Shown here: positions 1 to 7,441 of the stretch, in pieces
Position numbering within the stretch: the stretch's first letter is position 1
How the letters are laid out: every line of letters begins with the position of its first letter
Assembly (NCBI GenBank): GCA_051252415.1
Contig: JBPOGA010000011.1
Coordinates: forward strand, 49,810-113,809
Direction: 5' to 3'
DNA length: 64,000 nt
Source of the DNA: JBPOFY01 sp051252415
GTDB lineage: Bacteria > Verrucomicrobiota > Verrucomicrobiia > Opitutales > Coraliomargaritaceae
Translations under genes and position numbers: made by a program
The notes under the pieces: generated by a model
Told to the model about the DNA's origin: nothing
Seen by the model: only the letters and a program-made list of their open reading frames with translations
The model's database searches: none

Positions 1-424
1 CATTATGATGCACGGTGTGCCCCAATAAAAATTGTAATTCACGGCCAATGGAACTCGCTAGCCATTCGCATGTGTCGATACCCGCTTCACTTTCTTCACG
101 CACTTGAATACTCACCCCTTCAGCACTACGAAGCGCTTCGAGTCTTTTAATATAGCCATTCAATGCTGCGCGTGCGATCTCTGGTGAAGCCTCGATCATC
201 GTATTACGACTACGATTCTCGTAATCGATTTTCCCAATCTCCAATCCAATAAAGAAAGCTTCAAAGTGATCTAAATTGTGACGTAGGTGCATTCCAACAC
301 TGCTCGAATACGGTGCATTGCTGGACGCTGTGTAGGTTTCCTCAGAGAGGATTTCCAGTAAGTCCAACTCTTGCTGCAAAGCAGTGAGGACGGCATCTAT
401 AAGTGAATCAAATCGCATAAGCAT
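1..424 (-). CDS. DinB-like helical-bundle protein, 3' end missing
   Basis: The reading frame is open from an ATG at 424 (or the second in-frame ATG at 418) to the left window edge, so the C-terminus is missing. The product starts MLMRFDSLIDAVLTALQQEL and contains MHLRHNLDHFEAFF near residue 45 and GRELQFLLGHTVHH near residue 130. Regularly placed histidines in a helical context of this kind are typical of DinB/YfiT-like metal-binding four-helix bundles. The fold is my recognition from motifs. The substrate is unknown; members include thiol-dependent S-transferases. It lies 45 bp downstream of pgpA on the same strand and could be co-transcribed with pgsA-pgpA. Confidence 0.6.
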   Translation of the reverse strand, partial: MLMRFDSLIDAVLTALQQELDLLEILSEETYTASSNAPYSSSVGMHLRHNLDHFEAFFIGLEIGKIDYENRSRNTMIEASPEIARAALNGYIKRLEALRSAEGVSIQVREESEAGIDTCEWLASSIGRELQFLLGHTVHHN

Positions 425-469
425 CAATGTTTTCAATAAGACAACCTTCAGCCATGTTTATTCCAATAA

Positions 470-1003
470 TTAAAAAACGAACACTAATAATAGGTGCAAC
501 ACGATGCACGAAGCAACGCCAGCAGCCAAATCATCCACCACACAACCTAAACCTCCAGGCAGATTTTGAAGCTTTGAAATGCCTAATGGCTTAAAAATAT
601 CAAACACACGAAACAGCGCAAAACCCGCGAGTAAGACAGGCCAGCCACCATGTTGAGCAATCAGGCCATTATAACCGCCCATACCAAAGAATACCAAAGG
701 AACTGCGACAAATTCATCTAGAATAATCATCCCAGGATCACGCATTTGGAGACGGCGTTCAGCTGCATCACAAATACCAATGGCGAGATAAATCCAAAGC
801 GCCGCGAGTATTAAGTAGCCAAGAAATGAGGCGTGGTGAAACATCACGGCATACAAAGCGATGCCTGCCACACTACCGACTGTCCCTGGGGCCTTCTTAA
901 CCAGACCTAAAGGCCCCAATGTCGCCATTCCGACGATGAGTGGTGTCGAAATCCCTGATGTCCAGGGGAAGTATCGTTGAAAAAAGTTATTTGGAAGTGC
1001 CAT
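470..1003 (-). CDS. pgpA: Phosphatidylglycerophosphatase A
   Basis: This inner-membrane enzyme removes the phosphate from phosphatidylglycerophosphate to give phosphatidylglycerol. The 177-residue protein has the family layout: an N-terminal GLVKKAPGTVGSVAG segment (about residues 34-48), several hydrophobic helices, IILDEFVAVPLVF in the middle with the conserved Asp-Glu pair, FRVFDIFKPLGI, and a C-terminal GGLGCVVDDLAAG Asp-Asp motif. The start at 1003 lies inside the end of pgsA (17-bp overlap). The two consecutive enzymes of phosphatidylglycerol synthesis are therefore encoded in order and probably translationally coupled. Confidence 0.93.
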   Translation of the reverse strand: MALPNNFFQRYFPWTSGISTPLIVGMATLGPLGLVKKAPGTVGSVAGIALYAVMFHHASFLGYLILAALWIYLAIGICDAAERRLQMRDPGMIILDEFVAVPLVFFGMGGYNGLIAQHGGWPVLLAGFALFRVFDIFKPLGISKLQNLPGGLGCVVDDLAAGVASCIVLHLLLVFVF

Positions 1004-1589
1004 CGTTCTCTCCTGTAAAAATTGACCAGTATTTAACCATATACATCGTTCCAGAGGAAACTGTGAGTAGAGTCGCGATCACAAAGAAGCTCAGGCCGCC
1101 CCAGTGGAGCACATTGCCGACAATCTCTGGAAACAAATTTGGGAAATCATTTCGAATCGCAATCGCTAGCAGTAGTAGGATCGCAGAGACCATTTGCGTC
1201 GCGGTCTTATGCTTACCTGATTTTTCAGCACCCAATACAATGCCGGAACTCGCCGCTACGAGGCGTAATCCTGTGATTAAGAATTCGCGGCTCAAAATTA
1301 GAAGCAAAAGAAACAAGAACCACATGCCTGGTAGAATGCCGAGGGCCACGAAACTGATAAATAAACCGACCATAAACACTTTGTCTGTAAGTGCATCCAT
1401 CAGTTTACCAAAATTGGAAACTAAGCCCTGCTTGCGAGCGTAGTAACCATCCGCCCAATCAGTGAGTGCACCAATTACAAATAAAACAAAAGCGACCGTG
1501 CTCGCCCCCGTAAATGGCGCATAAAGAAAAGCCACGACGGCAAAAATAATCGGGATTCGAGAAAGTGTTAGTAAATTTGGAAGATTCAC
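987..1589 (-). CDS. pgsA: CDP-diacylglycerol-glycerol-3-phosphate 3-phosphatidyltransferase
   Basis: This is an integral-membrane CDP-alcohol phosphatidyltransferase that makes phosphatidylglycerophosphate from CDP-diacylglycerol and glycerol 3-phosphate. It has 200 residues and starts MNLPNLLTLSRIPIIF. The family signature DG-x2-AR-x8-G-x3-D-x3-D is visible as DWADGYYARKQGLVSNFGKLMDALTDK (about residues 43-69; DG at 47-48), with the catalytic aspartates in place. Several transmembrane helices follow. It lies upstream of pgpA and overlaps it. Upstream, 1590-1911 holds no gene apart from a palindromic repeat. Confidence 0.93.
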   Translation of the reverse strand: MNLPNLLTLSRIPIIFAVVAFLYAPFTGASTVAFVLFVIGALTDWADGYYARKQGLVSNFGKLMDALTDKVFMVGLFISFVALGILPGMWFLFLLLLILSREFLITGLRLVAASSGIVLGAEKSGKHKTATQMVSAILLLLAIAIRNDFPNLFPEIVGNVLHWGGLSFFVIATLLTVSSGTMYMVKYWSIFTGENDGTSK

Positions 1590-1715
1590 CCCAATAGGCT
1601 GGCAATAGAATCGCTGACGGGCTAGCTCAAAATAATGCCAATATAAAGCGCATACTAATGGGTATCTCAGGAAACCTACAATTGGATAACTGCAGTGAAA
1701 ATTTTAAATCACTGA

Positions 1716-1782
1716 AGGAGAGGGTTTACCCCTCGACCCGCATAAGTATAAAGCTCGGAGGTCGAGGGATAAACCCTCTCCT
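1716..1782. repeat. REP-like inverted repeat (23-bp arms)
   Basis: The left arm 1716-1738 and right arm 1760-1782 are reverse complements at 22 of 23 positions, with a 21-nt spacer. The arm begins AGGAGAGGGTTTACCCCTCG. No T-tract follows either arm, so a classical intrinsic terminator is not indicated. It sits in the 322-bp gap between pgsA and the MBL/exonuclease gene, where I see no other feature. It resembles dispersed REP or MITE-type palindromes; copy number in the genome would decide. Confidence 0.75.
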
Positions 1783-1911
1783 ACGTAATCAGTGGCGATT
1801 CGAATGGTGACGCGGTTTTCAGAGGTGCACTAAAATGCTTAACTAAGGTGAATCCTTTGTTTTGACTCTACCAGATCCACACGCACACTATTGCATCGTC
1901 TACCTCATTTC

Positions 1912-3510
1912 ATGAAAGCAATCATCTGGGGCTCTTGTGGCTCATTACCCTCTCCTGCATCCTCTCAAGTCATTCGACAAAAGGTTAAGGATGCCCTGTG
2001 GATGGCACGGAACAGGCGATTCAAAAGCGAAGCAGCGGTCGAAGCGTATCTAGACAAGTTGCCCCACAGCACGCACGGCACCTACAAAGCAAATACCTCT
2101 TGCGTGCAGATTGAGGCTGGAACGAACGATGCCATAATATGCGATGCGGGCACGGGGCTGCGTGACTATTCTTTGACGATTCCTGCGGATAGTCCGCCGC
2201 GCACCTACCATATTTTTGTGTCTCACCTGCATTGGGATCACATTCAGGGATTCCCTTTCTTTGCTCCTGCATATTTGCCGGGCAATCGCATTATTTTTCA
2301 CGGGTTCCACTCCACGATAGAACAGACCATTCGCGACCAAATGAATGCCCCCTGTTTCCCTGTGCCCTTCGAAGCGATGCAAGCCGACATCGAATTTGAT
2401 ATACGTGAAGACGGTTCGACTTTCGATGTTGAGGACGTGCATGTGCGCACCATCCATCAACAACACCCAGGAGATTCGTGGGGCTATCGTTTCGAACAAT
2501 CAGGCAAGGCCATTATATATTCTTCCGACTCAGAGCACGGCGCCGAGGCTCAACAAGAGAACTACCCTTTCATCGATTTCTTTAAATCTGCTGATGTGCT
2601 TATTTTTGATGGGCAATACACATTAGAAGAAGCTCAAAACGCTAAACGACATTGGGGCCATTCCGATCATATTACTGGAATCGAATTGGCCGCACGCGCG
2701 GAAGTGAAGCAACTTGTGATTTCACACCACGAACCCGCATATAGTGATGGCGAGATCGAAGCTATCAGCAAAGAAGCAACTGAATATCGATCACGCTATA
2801 ATGCGGAGATACGACCCGGAGCCTCTGAGATTTTCCCAAAAACAGTCACACTCGCATACGATGGACTTACCCTTGATGCCAAGCTTATACAAACTGATCA
2901 TCAAATGACCGATTCATCGGCTCCTACAAAAAGTATTTCAAAAGCAGAAATTAACGATCTACCGCTGATTAGCTGGGAAGGCCCCATCAAACTACTCGAA
3001 ACTGAAGAGGAAATGATTGAGGCGGTCGAACAACTTAAAAATGAGACGCATCTCGGCTTCGATACCGAAACACGTCCGACTTTCAAAAAAGGCGAATACT
3101 ACCCCCCTGCACTGATTCAACTCGGCACCGCAGATTGCGTCTACCTATTTCGCATTAGCAAAATCAAGACGTTCAAACCACTACTGCCGATTCTGGAGTC
3201 ACCAAATATTTTAAAAACAGGCGTAGCGATCAAAGACGACGTAAAGGAACTTCGCGCGATGGAGGCATTCGAGCCTGCAGGCTTTGTCGAAGTTGCGGAC
3301 CTCACACAAAAGCTCGGCTATTCCAATAAAGGCCTACGGCCACTCGCAGGACTCTTACTCGGCGGCCGGATCAGCAAAGCCGCACAAGTGTCGAATTGGG
3401 CAAAACAAGAACTCGACGAGAAACAAATTCGCTATGCAGCGACCGATGCATGGATCAGTCGTGATATTTATTGTAAAGCGATGGAAGAAGCAGCCTCTCC
3501 TAAACTGTAA
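1912..3510 (+). CDS. Metallo-beta-lactamase-fold hydrolase fused to a DEDDy 3'-5' exonuclease domain
   Basis: A two-domain protein of 532 residues. Residues 1-310 are an MBL-fold hydrolase of the type that begins MKAIIWGSCGSLPSP; the zinc motif HLHWDH is at 105-110, with SSDSEH (204-209) and SHHEP (271-275) as further ligand segments. Residues 350-525 are an RNase D/WRN-like exonuclease: Exo I FDTET (D384, E386), Exo II around IKDDVKEL (D442/D443) and Exo III YAATD (Y508, D512), so the full DEDDy set is present. I place the start at 1912 because the family begins exactly there; an in-frame upstream start at 1891 would add seven residues. The pairing suggests nucleic-acid processing, but that is inference. 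No signal peptide, so probably cytoplasmic. Confidence 0.85.
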   Translation: MKAIIWGSCGSLPSPASSQVIRQKVKDALWMARNRRFKSEAAVEAYLDKLPHSTHGTYKANTSCVQIEAGTNDAIICDAGTGLRDYSLTIPADSPPRTYHIFVSHLHWDHIQGFPFFAPAYLPGNRIIFHGFHSTIEQTIRDQMNAPCFPVPFEAMQADIEFDIREDGSTFDVEDVHVRTIHQQHPGDSWGYRFEQSGKAIIYSSDSEHGAEAQQENYPFIDFFKSADVLIFDGQYTLEEAQNAKRHWGHSDHITGIELAARAEVKQLVISHHEPAYSDGEIEAISKEATEYRSRYNAEIRPGASEIFPKTVTLAYDGLTLDAKLIQTDHQMTDSSAPTKSISKAEINDLPLISWEGPIKLLETEEEMIEAVEQLKNETHLGFDTETRPTFKKGEYYPPALIQLGTADCVYLFRISKIKTFKPLLPILESPNILKTGVAIKDDVKELRAMEAFEPAGFVEVADLTQKLGYSNKGLRPLAGLLLGGRISKAAQVSNWAKQELDEKQIRYAATDAWISRDIYCKAMEEAASPKL

Positions 3511-3585
3511 GATTCAGTAAGCTAGCCGCAATAAAACTGGATCTGTTGCCTAAAAAAATAAAGCATAATTGTTTTGAGAGCCTGC

Positions 3586-3615
3586 TTGACATTGATCGTG
3601 TCGCCTCTCTTATTT
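3586..3615 (+). promoter_or_regulatory. Probable sigma70 promoter of tRNA-Val
   Basis: A perfect TTGACA at 3586-3591 is followed after 18 nt by TTATTT at 3610-3615, 19 nt before the tRNA. The spacing and position suit a housekeeping promoter, although the -10 box is imperfect. Confidence 0.5.
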
Positions 3616-3633
3616 TCCACCTTCTCATGTGAA

Positions 3634-3710
3634 GGGCGCGTAACTCAGTTGGTTAGAGTGCCACCATGACATGGTGGAAGTCGTGGGTTCGAGTCCCTCC
3701 GCGCCTACCA
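3634..3710 (+). tRNA. tRNA-Val(GAC)
   Basis: This 77-nt cloverleaf includes an encoded CCA end (3708-3710). The acceptor stem GGGCGCG pairs with CGCGCCT (one G-T pair). The anticodon arm CCACC-ATGACAT-GGTGG has GAC at 3668-3670, reading GTC/GTT valine codons. The T-loop is TTCGAGT. One T-T mismatch is present in the T stem. An intrinsic terminator follows 30 nt downstream. Confidence 0.93.
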
Positions 3711-3740
3711 CATGAGAGACAACCCCAAATACGGGGACAG

Positions 3741-3775
3741 AAAGCCCGACCATCAACTATTGAAGTCGGGCTTTT
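3741..3775 (+). terminator. Intrinsic terminator after tRNA-Val
   Basis: A perfect 10-bp stem, AAAGCCCGAC (3741-3750) with GTCGGGCTTT (3765-3774), is closed by a 14-nt loop and ends in a T-run. Confidence 0.85.
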
Positions 3776-3832
3776 TGCTACCTGCGATTGTTGCTTGAAG
3801 ATGTCTGAAAGCCTGCGACCCTCACTTCATAT

Positions 3833-4636
3833 ATGGAAATTGTGCGTATTCAACAGGCTGATGGCAGCATTCACTACGGTAGCGAAGTCGGTAATCGTGT
3901 ATTTCGAATCGAGGGCGACCTCTTGGGTGAGTTTCATCAGACCGACGAGCTCCTTCAGCCCGTCAAGCGCCTCGCGCCAATCCAGCCGTCAGCCATTTTC
4001 TGCATTGGCCTAAACTACCGAGAACATGCGAATGAAATGGGTAGTGAAATTCCAGAGCACCCAGTGGTCTTTATGAAAAACCCGGCAGCGGTGCAGCATC
4101 CTGATAGCCCGATCCTGCTGCCACGGCACTTACATAGCGATCAAGTCGACTACGAGGCGGAGTTGGCCGTCGTTATCGGCAAGACCTGCAAGAACGTCTC
4201 CGCCGATGACGCGCTCGACTATGTGCTCGGCTACACCTGCGCAAACGATGTGAGTGCACGCGATTGGCAGAAGTTTCACGGCGGCGGTCAATGGATTAAG
4301 GGCAAGAGCTTCGACAGCTTTTGCCCACTCGGGCCGATTCTGGTGACTGCAGACCAAATCCCAAACCCACAAATCCTACCCATTCGCGGCATACTCAATA
4401 GTGACATCCGCCAAGAGTCTTGGACTGGTGATATGATTTTTACCGTCGCAGAGATCATCTCCTTTCTCAGTGGCAGCACCACCCTTCTACCAGGCACCGT
4501 GATTCTGACTGGCACACCTCCCGGTGTCGGCACGGCAGCCAAACCGCCTCGTTTTCTCAAACAAGGCGATATTTTCACAGTCGAAATCACTGGGATCGGC
4601 AGCCTGCGCAACTCAGTAGAAGCGGAACAAATCTAA
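3833..4636 (+). CDS. Fumarylacetoacetate hydrolase-family protein
   Basis: A FAH-fold enzyme of 267 residues acting on 2-oxo acids by C-C hydrolysis, decarboxylation or tautomerisation. Motifs are FCIGLNYREHANEMG (about 56-70), a VDYEAELAVVIG segment with the metal-binding acidic residues (about 104-115), GYTCANDVSARDWQ (about 132-145), KGKSFDSFCPLGP and the C-terminal GTVILTGTPPGVG. The size matches the short bacterial members (acylpyruvase or oxaloacetate tautomerase type), so the exact substrate cannot be named. The next gene starts 6 bp after its stop, suggesting an operon. Probably cytoplasmic. Confidence 0.88.
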   Translation: MEIVRIQQADGSIHYGSEVGNRVFRIEGDLLGEFHQTDELLQPVKRLAPIQPSAIFCIGLNYREHANEMGSEIPEHPVVFMKNPAAVQHPDSPILLPRHLHSDQVDYEAELAVVIGKTCKNVSADDALDYVLGYTCANDVSARDWQKFHGGGQWIKGKSFDSFCPLGPILVTADQIPNPQILPIRGILNSDIRQESWTGDMIFTVAEIISFLSGSTTLLPGTVILTGTPPGVGTAAKPPRFLKQGDIFTVEITGIGSLRNSVEAEQI

Positions 4637-4641
4637 GTCGT

Positions 4642-5334
4642 ATGCGCTCGCTTGATATTGAGCCCTACATCCTCTCGCAGAGTGAAGGCCTCTATATTAT
4701 TAACAAACCGCCAAGTTGGCCCACGACTGGGCGCACCCTCGATGACGACGATTGCATTCAGTTTCATCTTATCAAGCACCACGGCGGAATGGTCTGGTCA
4801 CTACATCAACTCGACGCCGACACAACAGGGCTCTGTTTTTTCACGACCCGTAAAGACTGGGTGCAACCAATTAAGGAACTCTGGAGCCACCCCGAGACAC
4901 ATAAGGAATATTTAGCAATCATCCACGGTGCTCCAAACTGGACTGAATTCGAAGTCGATGCCCCGATAGGAAAAAATGATGTAGGCCAACTCGGCGTGCA
5001 TCCGAAAGGGAAGCCCGCACGCAGCCGCCTCGAAGTAATTGATTCTCAGAACGGCTTTAGCCTACTACGTGTGCATTTATTTACCGGTCGCACACACCAG
5101 ATCCGCATTCACTTGCAGCACCTCGGGTATTCCCTCGTCGGTGAAGAGTGGTATCGTGCAGAACCTTGCACCTTACATCCACGCCAAGCGCTCCACGCAT
5201 ACCGTATACAACTGCCAGATGATTCGCGATTTGAAGCGAACAGCTTTACTGCTCCACTACCGGAAGACCTTAGGCAGTTAGCGAGCCAGCTGAAGCTTTC
5301 GATTAAGAAGCTGCCGCCTCGGTCTCAAGAATGA
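4642..5334 (+). CDS. RluA-family pseudouridine synthase with altered HRLD motif
   Basis: A 230-residue protein of the RluA/RsuA superfamily, which isomerises uridine in rRNA or tRNA. Visible motifs are LYIINKPPSWPT (motif I), LHQLDADTTGL at 54-64 (motif II, catalytic Asp58), KEYLAIIHG (motif IIa) and GRTHQIRIHLQHLGYSLVG (motif III). Motif II normally reads HRLDxxTSG; here the Arg is Gln56 and the Ser is Thr. The catalytic Asp is retained, so activity is possible, but the flipping Arg is lost. No S4 domain is present. It lies 6 bp downstream of the FAH gene. The RNA target is unknown. Confidence 0.85.
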   Translation: MRSLDIEPYILSQSEGLYIINKPPSWPTTGRTLDDDDCIQFHLIKHHGGMVWSLHQLDADTTGLCFFTTRKDWVQPIKELWSHPETHKEYLAIIHGAPNWTEFEVDAPIGKNDVGQLGVHPKGKPARSRLEVIDSQNGFSLLRVHLFTGRTHQIRIHLQHLGYSLVGEEWYRAEPCTLHPRQALHAYRIQLPDDSRFEANSFTAPLPEDLRQLASQLKLSIKKLPPRSQE

Positions 5335-5427
5335 GGTTTCAGTTTATACTCCGCGCACATGATTCCCGTTCTTATCGTGTCAATTTTCGAAAATTTCCAT
5401 GCCCTGAGGTATAAATACACTCAGGAG

Positions 5428-6255
5428 TCAAAGCAAGCGCATCAACGACAAGAAATCGTCTTCGCCATAACCAGCCTCCTCAGCGGATGCTAGGCATTGA
5501 TTGACCATATTTAGCAGCGGCATCTGATCGCCCGCGGCCACCTTCGCCAAGCGCATATCTTTATGCATATTCTTCAATGAAAACTGCGGTTCATAGTTAG
5601 CATTCCGAAGTTTATCTTCTTTCAGCGCAGACAATCCAGACCATGAGACATTCTTTTTCATCACTTCAAAAAACGTGTCATCAGAAACGCCAGCCGAACG
5701 AGCGATACTAATACTTTCGCAAAGTGCCTGAGTGATACCAACAATCTGTAAATTCATCGCCAGCTTGACCGAAGCGGCTTGTGCGGGTGTACCGATTTTA
5801 TAACGATCACTCGAAAGTATTGCGAGTAACCCCTCTACTTCATCCGAGATGTCAGTATTCGCCCCGAGAAAGTATACTGTTTGATGTGCTTCTGCTGCGG
5901 GCTTACTTCCTGTAAATGGTGCTTCGACATAACGGGCACCAGTCGCCTCTACCAGCGTGGCAAACTCCGTGGCACTTTCAGGGTCAATCGTCGTAGACTG
6001 AATCACAGTATGGGCCTCATTCAGGAAAGGTATCAATTGACTGAGCGTTTCGCGCACAGAATCAGAGTCATAAAGACAAAGATGCAAATATGCCGCTTGC
6101 TCCGCACAATTCTGTAAACTCGATAAGTCAAAATCGAGCTCTGGCTTCGGGCGCCGACTCCAAACCGTCGCTAATCGGCCTGCCTCTCGGTAGTGCCCCG
6201 CCCAGATCGAACCGATTAAACCTAAACCAAGAACCGCGACTTTGTTAGAATTCAT
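5428..6255 (-). CDS. NAD(P)-dependent beta-hydroxyacid dehydrogenase (HIBADH/GLYR family)
   Basis: This 275-residue protein has an N-terminal Rossmann fold (KVAVLGLGLIGSIWA, GxGxxG at about 10-15). The substrate-binding segment is YVEAPFTGSKPAAE (about 110-123), and the catalytic Lys lies in AASVKLAMNLQ (about 160-170). Family members oxidise 3-hydroxyisobutyrate or reduce succinic semialdehyde, glyoxylate or tartronate semialdehyde; the sequence does not tell me which. It appears monocistronic. A short hairpin (arms 5403-5408 and 5420-5425) lies just after the stop, without an obvious T-run. Confidence 0.85.
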   Translation of the reverse strand: MNSNKVAVLGLGLIGSIWAGHYREAGRLATVWSRRPKPELDFDLSSLQNCAEQAAYLHLCLYDSDSVRETLSQLIPFLNEAHTVIQSTTIDPESATEFATLVEATGARYVEAPFTGSKPAAEAHQTVYFLGANTDISDEVEGLLAILSSDRYKIGTPAQAASVKLAMNLQIVGITQALCESISIARSAGVSDDTFFEVMKKNVSWSGLSALKEDKLRNANYEPQFSLKNMHKDMRLAKVAAGDQMPLLNMVNQCLASAEEAGYGEDDFLSLMRLL

Positions 6256-6471
6256 CCACCAAGAGTTATTGCGGATGCAATGAAGTCAACCGACGAACAA
6301 CATTATAGTCTGTTTCATTCTGCGAAGTGTCTGCTCTAACATAAATAATTTCAGATAAGATTTCAGCCATTTGATCATGACCAATCTGAGAGAGGTGCAA
6401 GCCATCGAAGCGCAAATTGAATACAGCATCGCACTAGGTGAAATCAATCCAGTCGCTGCCGAACGATACAG

Positions 6472-6627
6472 TTGATATTCGCTGCCACAGTTCTCTACAA
6501 CGTCGCCGCAGTCGCTCTGTGCCTTATGGGTAAAATGCACCCACTGCTTGCAGCGATTTTAATGCCTCTTAGTTCCATCGCGACACTGGCGATCGCATGG
6601 TCCGGCATGAGCCGCAAACAAGCGTAA
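6472..6627 (+). pseudogene. C-terminal remnant of a heavy-metal P-type ATPase
   Basis: An open stretch of 51 codons ending in TAA at 6625 reads FAATVLYNVAAVALCLMGKM followed by HPLLAAILMPLSSIATLAIAW. This matches the last two membrane helices of CcoI/CopA-like P1B ATPases, with the LYN and LMPLSS hallmarks. No ATPase body lies upstream: the preceding 100 bp carry only a tiny ORF (ATG at 6375, encoding MTNLREVQAIEAQIEYSIAL and about a dozen more residues). I read it as a decayed gene end. Family recognition is from memory of conserved text, not a search. Confidence 0.55.
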
Positions 6628-6633
6628 AACTTC

Positions 6634-7314
6634 CTAGTCTATACGAGGAGCCGTCTTAATGGGCTCTTTCACGAACGCGACCGTGTTCTCAGCAAGCGTG
6701 CCTCGGAAGCTCATTGTCGGCATGACAAGTGCACGACGCCCCAAGATCACACCAGGATTAAGCACCGCATTGCACCCGACCTCTGCAGAATCACCTAGCA
6801 AAGCACCTAGTTTACGCATACCTGACGATGCTCGACGACCGTCAAACAATTGGACGGGCACTGATGATTGGTCTAGGCGTAAGTTCGAGCAAATCACGCC
6901 TGCGCCAAGGTGCGATTTATTGCCCAGCACGCTATCGCCGACATAACTGAAGTGTGGCACTTGGACGCCATCTAATAAAAGGCAGTTTTTAAATTCACAA
7001 GAATTACCCAAGACACAACCGGCTCCTGCGATAACATTACCTCGGATGAACACACCAGGACGCAGTTCACAATTATCTGCAATATATGCAGGCCCACGGA
7101 TCGAACCGAAAGCAGGTAATTGAACGGACGGGTGTATGTAAACAGAACCCTCAATCTCGAAGCCCGGGGGCACTTCACCCTCGTAGGGGACAAATTCGAT
7201 GCCTGCCAGTGCTTTTTTTATCAACGACACCCACTCCCAAGGAGCCACATCGTCGGGAAATTTCGAGGCAAAGGGTAATGACTCGGGAAAGGTAAACAAA
7301 TCACTGGCTTTCAT
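6634..7314 (-). CDS. Left-handed beta-helix (GlmU-like) acyltransferase-type protein
   Basis: A 226-residue protein starting MKASDLFTFPESLPF at 7314 (an upstream ATG at 7332 would add six residues). Hexapeptide repeats run through the protein, for example VYIHPSVQLPAFGSI, AYIADNCELRPGVFIRGNV, CEFKNCLLLDGVQV and AEVGCNAVLNPGVILG, so the fold is a left-handed parallel beta-helix. The spacing resembles the C-terminal part of GlmU and GlmU-related nucleotidyl/acyl transferases, but there is no pyrophosphorylase domain. It may bind an acyl or acetyl donor. The substrate is unknown. It is transcribed divergently from hflX. Confidence 0.78.
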   Translation of the reverse strand: MKASDLFTFPESLPFASKFPDDVAPWEWVSLIKKALAGIEFVPYEGEVPPGFEIEGSVYIHPSVQLPAFGSIRGPAYIADNCELRPGVFIRGNVIAGAGCVLGNSCEFKNCLLLDGVQVPHFSYVGDSVLGNKSHLGAGVICSNLRLDQSSVPVQLFDGRRASSGMRKLGALLGDSAEVGCNAVLNPGVILGRRALVMPTMSFRGTLAENTVAFVKEPIKTAPRID

Positions 7315-7441
7315 AATGCAAATTTTGAACAAGACCAGCCGCCTGCGGCGACCCTAAAAGTGACGTAATCAATCGATTATTCGTAGTGGACTCGACTACG
7401 ATTCCCCCTACTTTCTACCGTTTTCAACTTATCAACAGCTT

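Noticed and set aside
6286..6540. 84-codon minus-strand frame
   Set aside because: It is antisense to the P-type ATPase remnant and has no independent support.
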